A stretch of DNA of 64,000 bases from CBDFGK01 sp965247075 (GTDB lineage: Bacteria > Pseudomonadota > Gammaproteobacteria > Pseudomonadales > Halieaceae): assembly GCA_965247075.1 (NCBI GenBank), contig CBDFGK010000003.1, positions 1,674,001 to 1,738,000 of the forward strand, read 5' to 3'. A program made the position numbers and the translations under genes. Of the stretch, positions 26,232 to 34,114 are shown in pieces. The notes beneath the pieces are model-generated. The model was not told where the DNA came from. It ran no database searches and worked only from the letters and a program-made list of their open reading frames with translations. The stretch's first letter is position 1, and every line of letters starts with the position of its first letter.

Positions 26232-27200
26232 TTACTGGCTTGTCTCGTTTTCGGTGAAACTGCCCGCAAACAGTGGTGAGCTGAGATAGCGCTCGCCCGA
26301 ATCAGGTAGTATCACCACGATAGTTTTGCCGGCATGCTCAGGCTGTCTGGAAACACGATCAGCCACGGCCATGGCCGCGCCGCAGGATACGCCCGCCAGG
26401 ATTCCCTCTTCTCGCATCAGGCGGTGGGCCCATTCCATGGCCGCATCGCTGCTGACTTCTTCCACCTGATCGATCATGCTCAAATCCAGGTTGTCCGGCA
26501 GTATGCCGGCGCCAATGCCCTGGATTTTATGGGGACCGTGGGTGGGCTCTTCGCCCGCCAGGGCCGCGCGTATTACCGTGGATGTGTCCGGCTCGACGGC
26601 AACCGTGGTAATCGCCTTGCCACAGGTATTTTTGATATGGCGGGAAACGCCGGTAAGAGTGCCGCCGGTGCCGACGCCGCTGATCAGGATGTCGATTGCG
26701 CCGTTGGTATCCTGCCAGATTTCAGGGCCGGTGGTAGTTTCGTGAATGGCCGGGTTGGCCGGGTTTTCAAATTGGCGTGGCCCATAATATTTTTCCGGCT
26801 CACCGGCGATGATCTCCTCGGCCCGGGCAATCGCCCCGGGGATGCCCTTGGCGCCCTCGGTCATTTCTATGCCGGCGCCCAGGGCAACCATTAACTGGCG
26901 CCGCTCCAGGCTCATGGTGTCGGGCATTATCAGGGTGCAGCCATAGCCCTTGGCCGCAGCAACATAGGCCAGCCCGATACCGGTGTTGCCACTGGTGGGT
27001 TCAACTATCGTCATACCGGGTTTGAGGCTGCCATCCGCTTCAGCGGCGGCAATCATGCTGGTGCCGATACGGCACTTTACCGAGCCGGCCGGGTTGCGAC
27101 TCTCCAGCTTGGCGTATATATCGCCCTCGCTGATGCGGCTGATTTTTACCAGTGGGGTATTGCCGATAGATTCTGCGTTGTTGTTATAAATCCGGGACAC
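26232..27200 (-). CDS. cysK: cysteine synthase A (O-acetylserine sulfhydrylase)
   Basis: The 322-residue protein matches CysK: the SVKCRIG motif with the PLP-binding lysine near residue 43, PTSGNTGIGLAYVAA, the GTGGTLTGV phosphate-binding loop, and GVSCGAAM near the C-terminus. It makes cysteine from O-acetylserine and sulfide. It starts at GTG 27200. The TATACT-like -10 element (minus strand, 27234-27239) is about 35 bases upstream, but no clear -35 box fits it. Confidence 0.95.
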   Translation of the reverse strand: MSRIYNNNAESIGNTPLVKISRISEGDIYAKLESRNPAGSVKCRIGTSMIAAAEADGSLKPGMTIVEPTSGNTGIGLAYVAAAKGYGCTLIMPDTMSLERRQLMVALGAGIEMTEGAKGIPGAIARAEEIIAGEPEKYYGPRQFENPANPAIHETTTGPEIWQDTNGAIDILISGVGTGGTLTGVSRHIKNTCGKAITTVAVEPDTSTVIRAALAGEEPTHGPHKIQGIGAGILPDNLDLSMIDQVEEVSSDAAMEWAHRLMREEGILAGVSCGAAMAVADRVSRQPEHAGKTIVVILPDSGERYLSSPLFAGSFTENETSQ

Positions 27201-27302
27201 AAGCCTTGCCTCAATATTAACAAACGGTAATACAGTATAGCGGCAGTTCGGCTTGAACTCCTACTATTTACCCCCATTTACTGGGCTAAGGAGTAAACGG
27301 GT

Positions 27303-27389
27303 ATGCCCAGCGTGAATGAAAAGCAGTGTCAAAATTTGATTGTTTGTGGAGTCTACACGGTTATATTTCTGGCCGTTGTTCTGTTGTAA
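27303..27389 (+). CDS. 28-residue membrane peptide
   Basis: A short frame starts with ATG after a clear AAGGAG Shine-Dalgarno site (27291-27296) and encodes MPSVNEKQCQNLIVCGVYTV followed by IFLAVVLL. The second half is a single membrane-spanning stretch, and there are two Cys. A strong terminator lies about 120 bases downstream, which supports a real short transcript. I do not recognise the peptide. Many small peptides of this type are stress or transporter regulators, but nothing here shows which. Confidence 0.5.
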   Translation: MPSVNEKQCQNLIVCGVYTVIFLAVVLL

Positions 27390-27511
27390 AGAACTTTCCG
27401 GAAAAGCACCGGTCTATGTAATCAATGGATAACGGCAAGCGCCGGCTCGAACCGAAGCCACCCGCGCTTGCTGCTCTCCAGGTCCCCTGTTCCTCTCTTT
27501 GAGAGTTTATG

Positions 27512-27538
27512 CCGGCACATTATGTGCCGGTTTTTTTT
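27512..27538 (+). terminator. intrinsic terminator
   Basis: CCGGCACA at 27512-27519 pairs with TGTGCCGG at 27523-27530 across a three-base loop and is followed by eight T (27531-27538). It is the clearest rho-independent terminator in the window. It would end transcription of the 28-residue peptide gene. An upstream imperfect inverted repeat (GCAAGCGC ... GCGCTTGC, about 27430-27472) may be part of the same RNA. Confidence 0.9.
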
Positions 27539-27740
27539 GCCCATTGCGAGGGGCTTGCCTGCCAGTGAGGGTGATGTTCCGGCGTTGCTGGCCGCCGGCG
27601 AAACGTCGCTGGGCTCTGGCCCTATATCTCGCCCGCGCACGTTGCTATTGCCATAACAATGCCTATTTATAGCGGAGCCCAAACAAAAGCGGAGAGCAGG
27701 TCATAACTGGATGGAAACGGATGTTTAATTGGATGTACGA

Positions 27741-28787
27741 ATGAATATTGAAGCACTTAACGTAAGTAACGCTATTTTGGCACTGATCTCTGAACTTGAT
27801 GAGTTCAAGGGTGCATGGCTTGCCATTGGGCGCATAGCCCCCGAACGCCTTTCAAGTCTGCGCCATGTTGCCACCATCGAAAGCATCGGTTCATCTACCC
27901 GTATTGAAGGCGCAAAGCTCTCTGACCGTGCAGTTGAGAAGCTTTTATCCAACCTCAATGTTCAGTCATTCGCAAGCAGAGACGAGCAAGAAATTGTAGG
28001 CTACGCCTCTGTCATGGAAACGATATTTGAGAATTTCCAGAAAATTCCACTCACAATCAATTACATCAAACAGCTTCACGGCGAACTGCTCAAACATTCA
28101 GAAAAAGACATGAGGCATCGGGGAGAGTATAAAACACTCTCTAATAGTGTCGAAGCCTTCACACCGGAGGGAGAAAGTATCGGCGTAATTTTTGAAGCCG
28201 CCACGCCATTTGATACACCGCGCCTAATGGATGAACTCATCACATGGACAGATAAAGCCCTTACTGAAAAGCTATTACACCCATTACTTATCACGGCTAT
28301 ATTCACTGTGGTTTTCTTGGAAATACACCCCTTTCAGGATGGCAATGGAAGATTGTCGCGTATTCTGACCACCTTGCTTTTGTTAAAAGCGGGCTATAGC
28401 TATGTTCCGTATAGCTCATTGGAAAGCGTCATCGAACAACACAGGGAAGGCTATTACCTGGCCCTGCGCCAAACGCAAGGCACAATCAGAACGGAAACGC
28501 CTGACTGGCAACCATGGGTCACTTATTTTTTAAAATCCCTGAGCAAACAAAAGCAACGACTGGAGGGAAAAATCAAGCGGGAGCGCATTATCCTTGGCGA
28601 GCTCTCCGAACTCTCCGTGCAAATTTTGGAAATCGCGCGCGAACATGGGCGAGTAACCATTGGCGATACCGCAAAAACCACGGGCATCAGCAAAAGCACC
28701 ATCAAAGACCACATGAAATCTCTGCACAAAAATGGGTATATCGAGCGTCATGGCGCGGGACGAGGAACCTGGTATTCGTTGTGTTAA
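27741..28787 (+). CDS. Fic family AMPylase-type protein
   Basis: The 348-residue product has the full Fic core motif HPFQDGNGRLSR near residue 195, whose His normally drives transfer of AMP from ATP to a target hydroxyl. An N-terminal STRIEG segment fits the inhibitory (S/T)xxxE(G/N) motif, so this would be a self-inhibited class II Fic protein. A helix-turn-helix at the C-terminus (GDTAKTTGISKSTIKDHMKSLHKNGYIERHG) is common in bacterial Fic-HTH proteins. ATG at 27741 is preferred to TTG at 27729. The gene is more AT-rich than its neighbours. The target is unknown. Confidence 0.93.
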   Translation: MNIEALNVSNAILALISELDEFKGAWLAIGRIAPERLSSLRHVATIESIGSSTRIEGAKLSDRAVEKLLSNLNVQSFASRDEQEIVGYASVMETIFENFQKIPLTINYIKQLHGELLKHSEKDMRHRGEYKTLSNSVEAFTPEGESIGVIFEAATPFDTPRLMDELITWTDKALTEKLLHPLLITAIFTVVFLEIHPFQDGNGRLSRILTTLLLLKAGYSYVPYSSLESVIEQHREGYYLALRQTQGTIRTETPDWQPWVTYFLKSLSKQKQRLEGKIKRERIILGELSELSVQILEIAREHGRVTIGDTAKTTGISKSTIKDHMKSLHKNGYIERHGAGRGTWYSLC

Positions 28788-28826
28788 ATGAACAACATGA
28801 TGGGGTGACAGGTTGGTGGCCAGTGG

Positions 28827-29936
28827 TCACGCAATATCCGCTAACTTAACCACCCGGGTCGCCGGCTCAGGATGATCATCAGTGCCTATCCAGCGCCAGC
28901 ACATGGTGCCATCGGCATGCCCGGCGGTATCAATCCAGTTGCCAATGCCGGGATCACTACCGGCGATATAGAGTACAACGCTGCCGTCCTCTTCGTAGCG
29001 CGCGGTATGCTTGTTGACGGTAATGCGGTGGTAGCGGTAATCCAGTGACTCCATCCAGTAGTTATCCAGTTGAAAATTCCAGGTCTGGCACTCGGGAATG
29101 CGCGGCGCGCGAATCTCCAGCGCCTCATCGTCTGCCAGCGCCCAATGGGCGTGAAAGTAGAAAATATTGGGATCGCCACCAATCGACTGACAGTAGGCCT
29201 GATCGGCGGGCGGCAAGCTGTTGATATTCTCCTTCAGGCTGTCGGTCCAGTTTGCAAATAACGTAACGGTGCCCTGTAAATTAGCATTCACGCGCTGCAG
29301 GTGTTTGTACAGTTTCACGGCGGAGTAGGGCGGTGGTGTGCCCTGGGTATTGAGCGGTTCAATATTTATCTGCGCGGGCCGCTCGGTGCTTCTGTCGAGA
29401 AAGGTCTGGCGTATATTGAGCGAGCGGGTCTTGTCAGTAAGCGGCAGCCAGTTAGCGGGCTGTGGCTCTTTGCTGAGGATAATCTCAAAACTGCCATCTG
29501 CCTCCACTTGCAGTTTTTCTGTGTCCAGGAAACCATCGGTGATCATGGTGCCGTCGGTACCATAGCCACCGGAAATAGCGGCAAAGCTGAGGTAAAACAC
29601 CGAGCCGCGATGGCCGGAAATGCGGTAGTCGTAATCGCCGTGAATACCCCCACCCATGTAGATATTGTCGGGGTTGTCGGCGCCCATTTTTACCATGTTG
29701 CCGAGGCTGCGCATTACCGGAAATTCGGGACTGCCTCCCTCCAGTACGCCCTCCAGGGCATTGCGCAACAGGCGCGTCAGGTAGCGGTAGCCCTCGGCCT
29801 GATTGAAGGGGTCTGAGGGTGCTGGTGGGCGAGCAATCTGTTGACCCAACACTTTCAGGTTGTCGCAGAACTCATTCCAGGCGGCGCCACTGACCACGCG
29901 TTCTTCAAGTTCGGCATTGGATAATTCATCAGTCAT
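28827..29936 (-). CDS. DUF1214 domain-containing protein
   Basis: The 369-residue protein fits the DUF1214 family in its C-terminal third (NIFYFHAHWALADDEALEIRAPR, TWNFQLDNYWMES). This family is common in oxidative or steroid-related gene sets of marine and soil bacteria. No catalytic motif is known to me. There is no signal peptide. It follows the nitroreductase-like gene by 11 bases in the direction of transcription, so the two probably share a transcript. Confidence 0.8.
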   Translation of the reverse strand: MTDELSNAELEERVVSGAAWNEFCDNLKVLGQQIARPPAPSDPFNQAEGYRYLTRLLRNALEGVLEGGSPEFPVMRSLGNMVKMGADNPDNIYMGGGIHGDYDYRISGHRGSVFYLSFAAISGGYGTDGTMITDGFLDTEKLQVEADGSFEIILSKEPQPANWLPLTDKTRSLNIRQTFLDRSTERPAQINIEPLNTQGTPPPYSAVKLYKHLQRVNANLQGTVTLFANWTDSLKENINSLPPADQAYCQSIGGDPNIFYFHAHWALADDEALEIRAPRIPECQTWNFQLDNYWMESLDYRYHRITVNKHTARYEEDGSVVLYIAGSDPGIGNWIDTAGHADGTMCWRWIGTDDHPEPATRVVKLADIA

Positions 29937-29947
29937 GGGTGTGTTCC

Positions 29948-30598
29948 TCAGGCCAGGAAACCGGCGATTTGTGTGAGCGACTTGCGGGTGATGTCCGGTA
30001 CCTCTGCATCTTCAGTGGGGTAGCCCACCACCAGTATCATGGCCGGTTTTTCTGTGGTGGGGCGATCGAGGATGCGATTCAGGAATTTCATGGGGCTGGG
30101 CGTATGCGTGAGGGTGGCTAGGCCGGCGTTGTGCAGTGCCGCGATCAGCATGCCGGTGGCGATACCCACAGATTCAGGTACGTAGTAGTTCTTGTGTTTA
30201 TTCCCGGCCTCGTCGACTAAAAACTTCTCGCCGAATATCACGATCAGGTACGGAGCGGTTTCCAGGAAGGGCTTGTGCTCATCGGTACCCAGTGGCGCCA
30301 ACGCGTCCAGCCAATCCTGTGGAGCGCGGTGCTGGTAGAACTCGCGTTCCTCTTCCTCCGCGCCCAGCCTGATTTCCCGTTTCAGGGCGGGGTTGCTGAC
30401 CACCGCAAAATGCCAGGGCTGTCGATTGGCACCGCTGGGGGCAGAGCCTGCGGTCAGCAGGCATTGTTCTATAATATCCTGTGCCACGGCGCGGTCAGAA
30501 AAATCCCGCACCGAGCGGCGGCTGCGCATCTGTCGATAAAAGGTTTCGGCGCGTTCGCGCATCACGGCGCGATCAAATTCATGAAATTGAAGTTTCAT
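29948..30598 (-). CDS. nitroreductase family flavoprotein, iodotyrosine deiodinase-like
   Basis: The 216-residue protein has the FMN-binding segments of this superfamily: MRSRRSVRDFSDRAV at the start, then SAPSGANRQPWHF, and later HTPSPMKFLN and ILVVGYP. The run EEEEREFYQHRAPQDWL, and the KNYYVPESVGIA segment, are close to the dehalogenating iodotyrosine deiodinase branch, whose active-site lid carries Glu, Tyr and Lys. A dehalogenase activity is inferred; other nitro- or quinone reductases are not excluded. It is placed in a minus-strand run YihY-TlpA-this gene-DUF1214. Confidence 0.85.
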   Translation of the reverse strand: MKLQFHEFDRAVMRERAETFYRQMRSRRSVRDFSDRAVAQDIIEQCLLTAGSAPSGANRQPWHFAVVSNPALKREIRLGAEEEEREFYQHRAPQDWLDALAPLGTDEHKPFLETAPYLIVIFGEKFLVDEAGNKHKNYYVPESVGIATGMLIAALHNAGLATLTHTPSPMKFLNRILDRPTTEKPAMILVVGYPTEDAEVPDITRKSLTQIAGFLA

Positions 30599-30599
30599 A

Positions 30600-31067
30600 T
30601 CAGTGTATAGATGGCCCCAGTTGTTGTTGCTCTGATTGTATCGCTGCTGCCAGGCTGTCCACAGTCTGCGGACCTATCAGGCGCGCCCAGACTTCTACGT
30701 CGGGGCTGATTACCATGGTTGTTGGCAGCACCATGGGCCTGGCGTAATCAAGATCCCGCGCGGGATCGTCGATCAGCAGTGGAAATACTATGCCCAGGTC
30801 TTCAGCCTGGGTGAGTAGGGTGTCGTTATCCACGGCATCGTAATTGACCCCATAAACTATCGCATCGCCGGCATACTCTGCGGCGAATTCGTTCAGTTCA
30901 GGAATTTCGGCGCGGCAGGGATGGCACCAGATGGCCCAGTAGTTGATCAGCATCCAGCGACCGTCGGACTCGGGCGAGTGCTGTAGAGGGGTGGGCAGTG
31001 GTGCTGCTGTCTGCCGGTTGCAGGCCAGCAGCAGGCAGCTCATAAACAAAATACAGATGCTTCTCAT
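30600..31067 (-). CDS. TlpA/ResA-like thioredoxin-fold lipoprotein
   Basis: The 155-residue product has a lipoprotein signal peptide ending in LLLAC, so it is probably anchored in a membrane facing the periplasm. The thioredoxin domain carries INYWAIWCHPCRAEIP with a WCHPC redox-active site and a later cis-Pro segment near VLPTTMV. It would act in reduction of periplasmic disulfides, as in cytochrome c maturation. It overlaps the YihY gene by four bases. Confidence 0.88.
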   Translation of the reverse strand: MRSICILFMSCLLLACNRQTAAPLPTPLQHSPESDGRWMLINYWAIWCHPCRAEIPELNEFAAEYAGDAIVYGVNYDAVDNDTLLTQAEDLGIVFPLLIDDPARDLDYARPMVLPTTMVISPDVEVWARLIGPQTVDSLAAAIQSEQQQLGPSIH

Positions 31068-32281
31068 CGATCGAATAACTCACCCAGGCTGATATTCATA
31101 AGTTCACGTTGTTGCTCCCGCTGTACCTGTAACAATTGGTAAGCGGTGTCCTGCCAGCTGCCTTGTGCGGCGGTTTCATCGATGGTGGCAACTTCGCCAT
31201 TCACCCACTCCTTGAGTTGGCAGTAACTGACCTTGTGCAAATCCCTGGCCAGTAGATAGCGGCCCTTTTCGTCGATGAGTATTAATTTATGGTGCAGGAA
31301 CAGATCGCGCAGCCTACACCAGGTATCGCTGTCCAGGCCGTGAGTGTCCCGATTGCGATGCTCCAGAAGCGTAGCTTCAGCCAGACTTTCGCCGCGCTGC
31401 TGATGTTGCCACAACAGGTGCAAGGCCCCGAGGGCTTTTAGCAATAGCGGTTTCTTGCCGGCGACCTCGTGCTGAAAGGCCGACAGTGAGTGCACCACAA
31501 TGCCGCCGGCCAGAACAATATTCCAGGACAGGTAGAGCCATAACAGGAACAGCGGAAAGGCCGCAAAAGCACCGTAAATTACCGTATAGGACGCGCCCAT
31601 TACGGCGCGGGTGAATAGCTCGCGGGCCAGGTTGAATATCAGTGCGGTTATGATGCCGCCTATCAGTGCATGCCCCAATGGCACCCGGCAGTTGGGTACC
31701 GCCGCGTAGATAAGACTGAAAGCAGTAGCGCTCAGTAGCAGCGGGGCCAATTGCAGCAGGAAACCACTGATGCCGATGGCGTCATACTCATCGAAGAACA
31801 CTTTGACCGACACCAGGTAGGTGCTGATGCCCAGCGCCAGGCCAATAAACAGGGGTCCCAGGCTGAGCACCGCCCAGTACAGCAGGAAGCTGGCCACCGG
31901 GCTGCGATTTTTGCGGGTGCGCCAGATAGTGTTAAAAGCGCTTTCGATACTGCGCAACATCAACACGGCAGTCACCACCAGGAAGCCGATGCCAAGGCCG
32001 GTGAGGTTGCGCGCCTTCATGGAAAATTCAGACAGGTAGGTTTCTACTTCTGCATCGGCGCTGGGCATGAGGTTGTCGAACACAAATGCCTGGGCCTGCT
32101 CGCCAACCCCCTGCAAGGCGGGAATCGCCGACAGTATGGAATACATCACCGTCATCAGGGGCACTAACGCGAACAGGCTCATATAGGTGAGGGCGGCGGC
32201 GCTGCGCATGCACTGATCATTATTGAAGCGCCGCCACAGGTACTGTAGCCAGGGCAGGAAGTGTGAACGAATTTCTGTCAT
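31064..32281 (-). CDS. yihY: YihY/BrkB family inner membrane protein
   Basis: The 405-residue protein has an N-terminal cytoplasmic segment with RFNNDQCMRSAAALTYMSLFALVPLM, typical of YihY, then about six membrane segments, and a C-terminal cytosolic domain of about 120 residues. Its biochemical function is not established; an old annotation as ribonuclease BN is wrong for the family. The ATG is divergent from arsC, and the yihY-arsC-wrbA order occurs in Pseudomonas relatives. Confidence 0.9.
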   Translation of the reverse strand: MTEIRSHFLPWLQYLWRRFNNDQCMRSAAALTYMSLFALVPLMTVMYSILSAIPALQGVGEQAQAFVFDNLMPSADAEVETYLSEFSMKARNLTGLGIGFLVVTAVLMLRSIESAFNTIWRTRKNRSPVASFLLYWAVLSLGPLFIGLALGISTYLVSVKVFFDEYDAIGISGFLLQLAPLLLSATAFSLIYAAVPNCRVPLGHALIGGIITALIFNLARELFTRAVMGASYTVIYGAFAAFPLFLLWLYLSWNIVLAGGIVVHSLSAFQHEVAGKKPLLLKALGALHLLWQHQQRGESLAEATLLEHRNRDTHGLDSDTWCRLRDLFLHHKLILIDEKGRYLLARDLHKVSYCQLKEWVNGEVATIDETAAQGSWQDTAYQLLQVQREQQRELMNISLGELFDR

Positions 32282-32353
32282 AGGCGGCGATTATTGCACG
32301 TTTGATTGACTATTTGGGAATCCACAGGAGGCAGGCTTGCCGGCCGGGCATTC

Positions 32354-32362
32354 TGTTATAAT
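32354..32362 (+). promoter_or_regulatory. extended -10 promoter element upstream of arsC
   Basis: TGTTATAAT (32354-32362) is an exact extended -10 element, TGnTATAAT. No convincing -35 box is at the right distance, which is common with extended -10 promoters. It would start RNA near 32369 for the arsC-wrbA-DUF2069-dgkA run. Confidence 0.5.
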
Positions 32363-32396
32363 TCCGCTGCTTTCAAAACCTGTAGAGATCCATGCC

Positions 32397-32750
32397 ATGG
32401 CTGAAATTACCATTTACCACAACCCCCGTTGTTCCAAGTCGCGCCAGACCCTGGCCTTGCTGGAAGACAGCGGCGCTACCGTGGAGATTGTTCTCTATCT
32501 CGATTCTCCGCCCACCGATGCGGGCCTGGTCAGCCTGCTGGGCAAGTTGGGCATGACCGCCCGCGAGCTTATGCGCAAGGGCGAGGATGTCTACCGGGAA
32601 AAAAGCCTGTCCGACGAGTCTCTGGCCGAGGCGCAACTGATTGCTGCCATGGTTGCCCACCCCATTTTGATTGAGCGACCAATAGTAGTGGCGGGCGACA
32701 GGGCCATGATCGGCAGGCCGCCAGAAGGTGTGTTGGAGCTGCTTGATTGA
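32397..32750 (+). CDS. arsC: arsenate reductase-like protein (ArsC/YfgD type)
   Basis: The 117-residue protein has the ArsC glutaredoxin-linked fold: TIYHNPRCSKSRQTL with the reactive Cys near residue 11, and the later GRPPEGVLELL at the C-terminus. It matches the YfgD subgroup, which uses glutathione and glutaredoxin; the true substrate of this subgroup may not be arsenate. ATG at 32397 is the start, as the upstream residues are not conserved-looking. It overlaps wrbA by one base and is the first gene of a four-gene run. Confidence 0.9.
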   Translation: MAEITIYHNPRCSKSRQTLALLEDSGATVEIVLYLDSPPTDAGLVSLLGKLGMTARELMRKGEDVYREKSLSDESLAEAQLIAAMVAHPILIERPIVVAGDRAMIGRPPEGVLELLD

Positions 32751-33349
32751 TGACACCCTATGTTCTGGTGCTCTATTACAGCCGGCATGGCGCGACGGCG
32801 ACCATGGCCACACACGTTGCCCGGGGCATTGAGCGGGTGAGCGGTATAGAGGCAAAAATTCGCACCGTAGCACCGATTTCTGCTGATACCCAGGCCAGTG
32901 CCGATGCCATTCCCACTGCTGGGCCTCTCTACTGTGAGGTCGATGAACTGCGCGACTGCGCCGGGCTGGTACTGGGTAGTCCAACCCGCTTTGGCAATAT
33001 GGCGGCGCCACTTAAGTATTTTGTCGACCAGACCTCCGGTCTCTGGCTCAGTGGCGCCATGATAGACAAACCCGCCGCGGTATTTACCTCCACTGCCAGT
33101 TTGCACGGTGGCCAGGAGAGCACCTTGTTGAGCATGATGTTGCCCTTGTTGCATCACGGCATGGCAGTGCTGGGTTTGCCTTACAGTGAATCGGGGCTGA
33201 TGATTACACAGTCTGGCGGCACGCCTTACGGAGCGTCACACTGGGCCGGCCAGAGTGGAGAGCGGGCTCCCGATGAGACAGAGCTGCTGCTCTGCCAGGC
33301 CCTGGGACTGCGGGTGGCCCAATGGGCACAGCGGGGCGTAGTCACCTGA
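32750..33349 (+). CDS. wrbA: WrbA-type NAD(P)H:quinone oxidoreductase
   Basis: The 199-residue product is a flavodoxin-like protein with the N-terminal VLYYSRHGATATMA phosphate-binding loop, LVLGSPTRFGNMAAPLKYFVD and VFTSTASLHGGQESTL. It fits WrbA, which reduces quinones by two electrons and protects against oxidative stress. It starts with ATG at 32750, overlapping arsC by one base, and its end overlaps the DUF2069 gene by one base. Confidence 0.93.
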   Translation: MTPYVLVLYYSRHGATATMATHVARGIERVSGIEAKIRTVAPISADTQASADAIPTAGPLYCEVDELRDCAGLVLGSPTRFGNMAAPLKYFVDQTSGLWLSGAMIDKPAAVFTSTASLHGGQESTLLSMMLPLLHHGMAVLGLPYSESGLMITQSGGTPYGASHWAGQSGERAPDETELLLCQALGLRVAQWAQRGVVT

Positions 33350-33723
33350 TGGAGTCTCGCGTGCAACTGAGCAAAGTGATCACCTGGGGCAGTCTGGTGC
33401 TACTGGTTTTGCTGCAGTTGCTGGAATCTGCCATTCAGCAGCCGTCGCTATTGGTATGGGTGATAAGGGTACTGCCGCTGCTGATATTTGTGCCCGGTAT
33501 GCAAAGTGACAACCTGCGCAGCTACATCTGGGTGTGCTTTGTATGCCTGTTGTATTTTTTGACCCTGGTAGAGCGCCTGTTTATAGCGCCGGACAACCCG
33601 GTGGCGATCCTGGCCATGATCAGTGTGGTAAGCCTGTTCGTGGCATCCATGTTATACGTGCGCTGGCGCGCCAGAGAATTGAAACAGGAGAATATTCGTG
33701 CCCAGAGCAAGCAAAAAGCATGA
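33349..33723 (+). CDS. DUF2069 family membrane protein
   Basis: The 124-residue protein from the ATG at 33349 has four hydrophobic segments and fits DUF2069, small inner-membrane proteins that are often downstream of wrbA in gammaproteobacteria. Function is unknown. It overlaps wrbA by one base and dgkA by 26 bases, so translation is coupled on both sides. Confidence 0.8.
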   Translation: MESRVQLSKVITWGSLVLLVLLQLLESAIQQPSLLVWVIRVLPLLIFVPGMQSDNLRSYIWVCFVCLLYFLTLVERLFIAPDNPVAILAMISVVSLFVASMLYVRWRARELKQENIRAQSKQKA

Positions 33724-34114
33724 AGCAACCTTCAAGGGCGTTTCCGTGCCAGTGACCGAACCCTTTTCGGTGCGCGCCCGGCTCAAGAGCTTTAGGCACG
33801 CCTTTGCCGGCCTGGGCACCTTGTTGCGTGAGCAGCACAACGCCCGCATACACCTGTTAGCCACGCTGCTGGTGCTGGGCCTGGCGGCCCGGTTGGAAGT
33901 GACGCGCACAGACTGGGTGCTGCTGTTGCTGACTATCGCCATGGTCTGGATGGCCGAGGCGCTGAACTCCGGTCTGGAATATCTCTGCGACGCGGCGGTT
34001 CCCGATCATCATGAACTGATTGCGCGGGCCAAGGATGTGGCCGCTGCCGGAGTGCTTGTTTGCGCGATGGTAGCCGTGATTATCGCCGCGCTGGTGTTGC
34101 TGCCCTATATTTAG
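33698..34114 (+). CDS. dgkA: diacylglycerol kinase, prokaryotic DgkA type
   Basis: The 138-residue product has three membrane segments and the DgkA signature: a cytoplasmic helix (RLKSFRHAFAGLGTLLREQHNARIHLLA), then AEALNSGLEYLCDAAVPDHHE and RAKDVAAAGVLV. The catalytic Glu lies in AEALNSGLE. It phosphorylates diacylglycerol to recycle lipids. The GTG start has a CAGGAG Shine-Dalgarno site inside the upstream gene. The N-terminal extension of about 20 residues before the first helix is slightly longer than in E. coli. The stop codon overlaps the convergent RND gene by four bases. Confidence 0.9.
   Translation: MPRASKKHEATFKGVSVPVTEPFSVRARLKSFRHAFAGLGTLLREQHNARIHLLATLLVLGLAARLEVTRTDWVLLLLTIAMVWMAEALNSGLEYLCDAAVPDHHELIARAKDVAAAGVLVCAMVAVIIAALVLLPYI

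Noticed and set aside
27430..27472. tRNA-like or T-loop-like sequence with GGTTCGAGCC on the minus strand
   Set aside because: The flanking bases do not form a T stem, and no acceptor or anticodon arms are found. It is an imperfect inverted repeat only.
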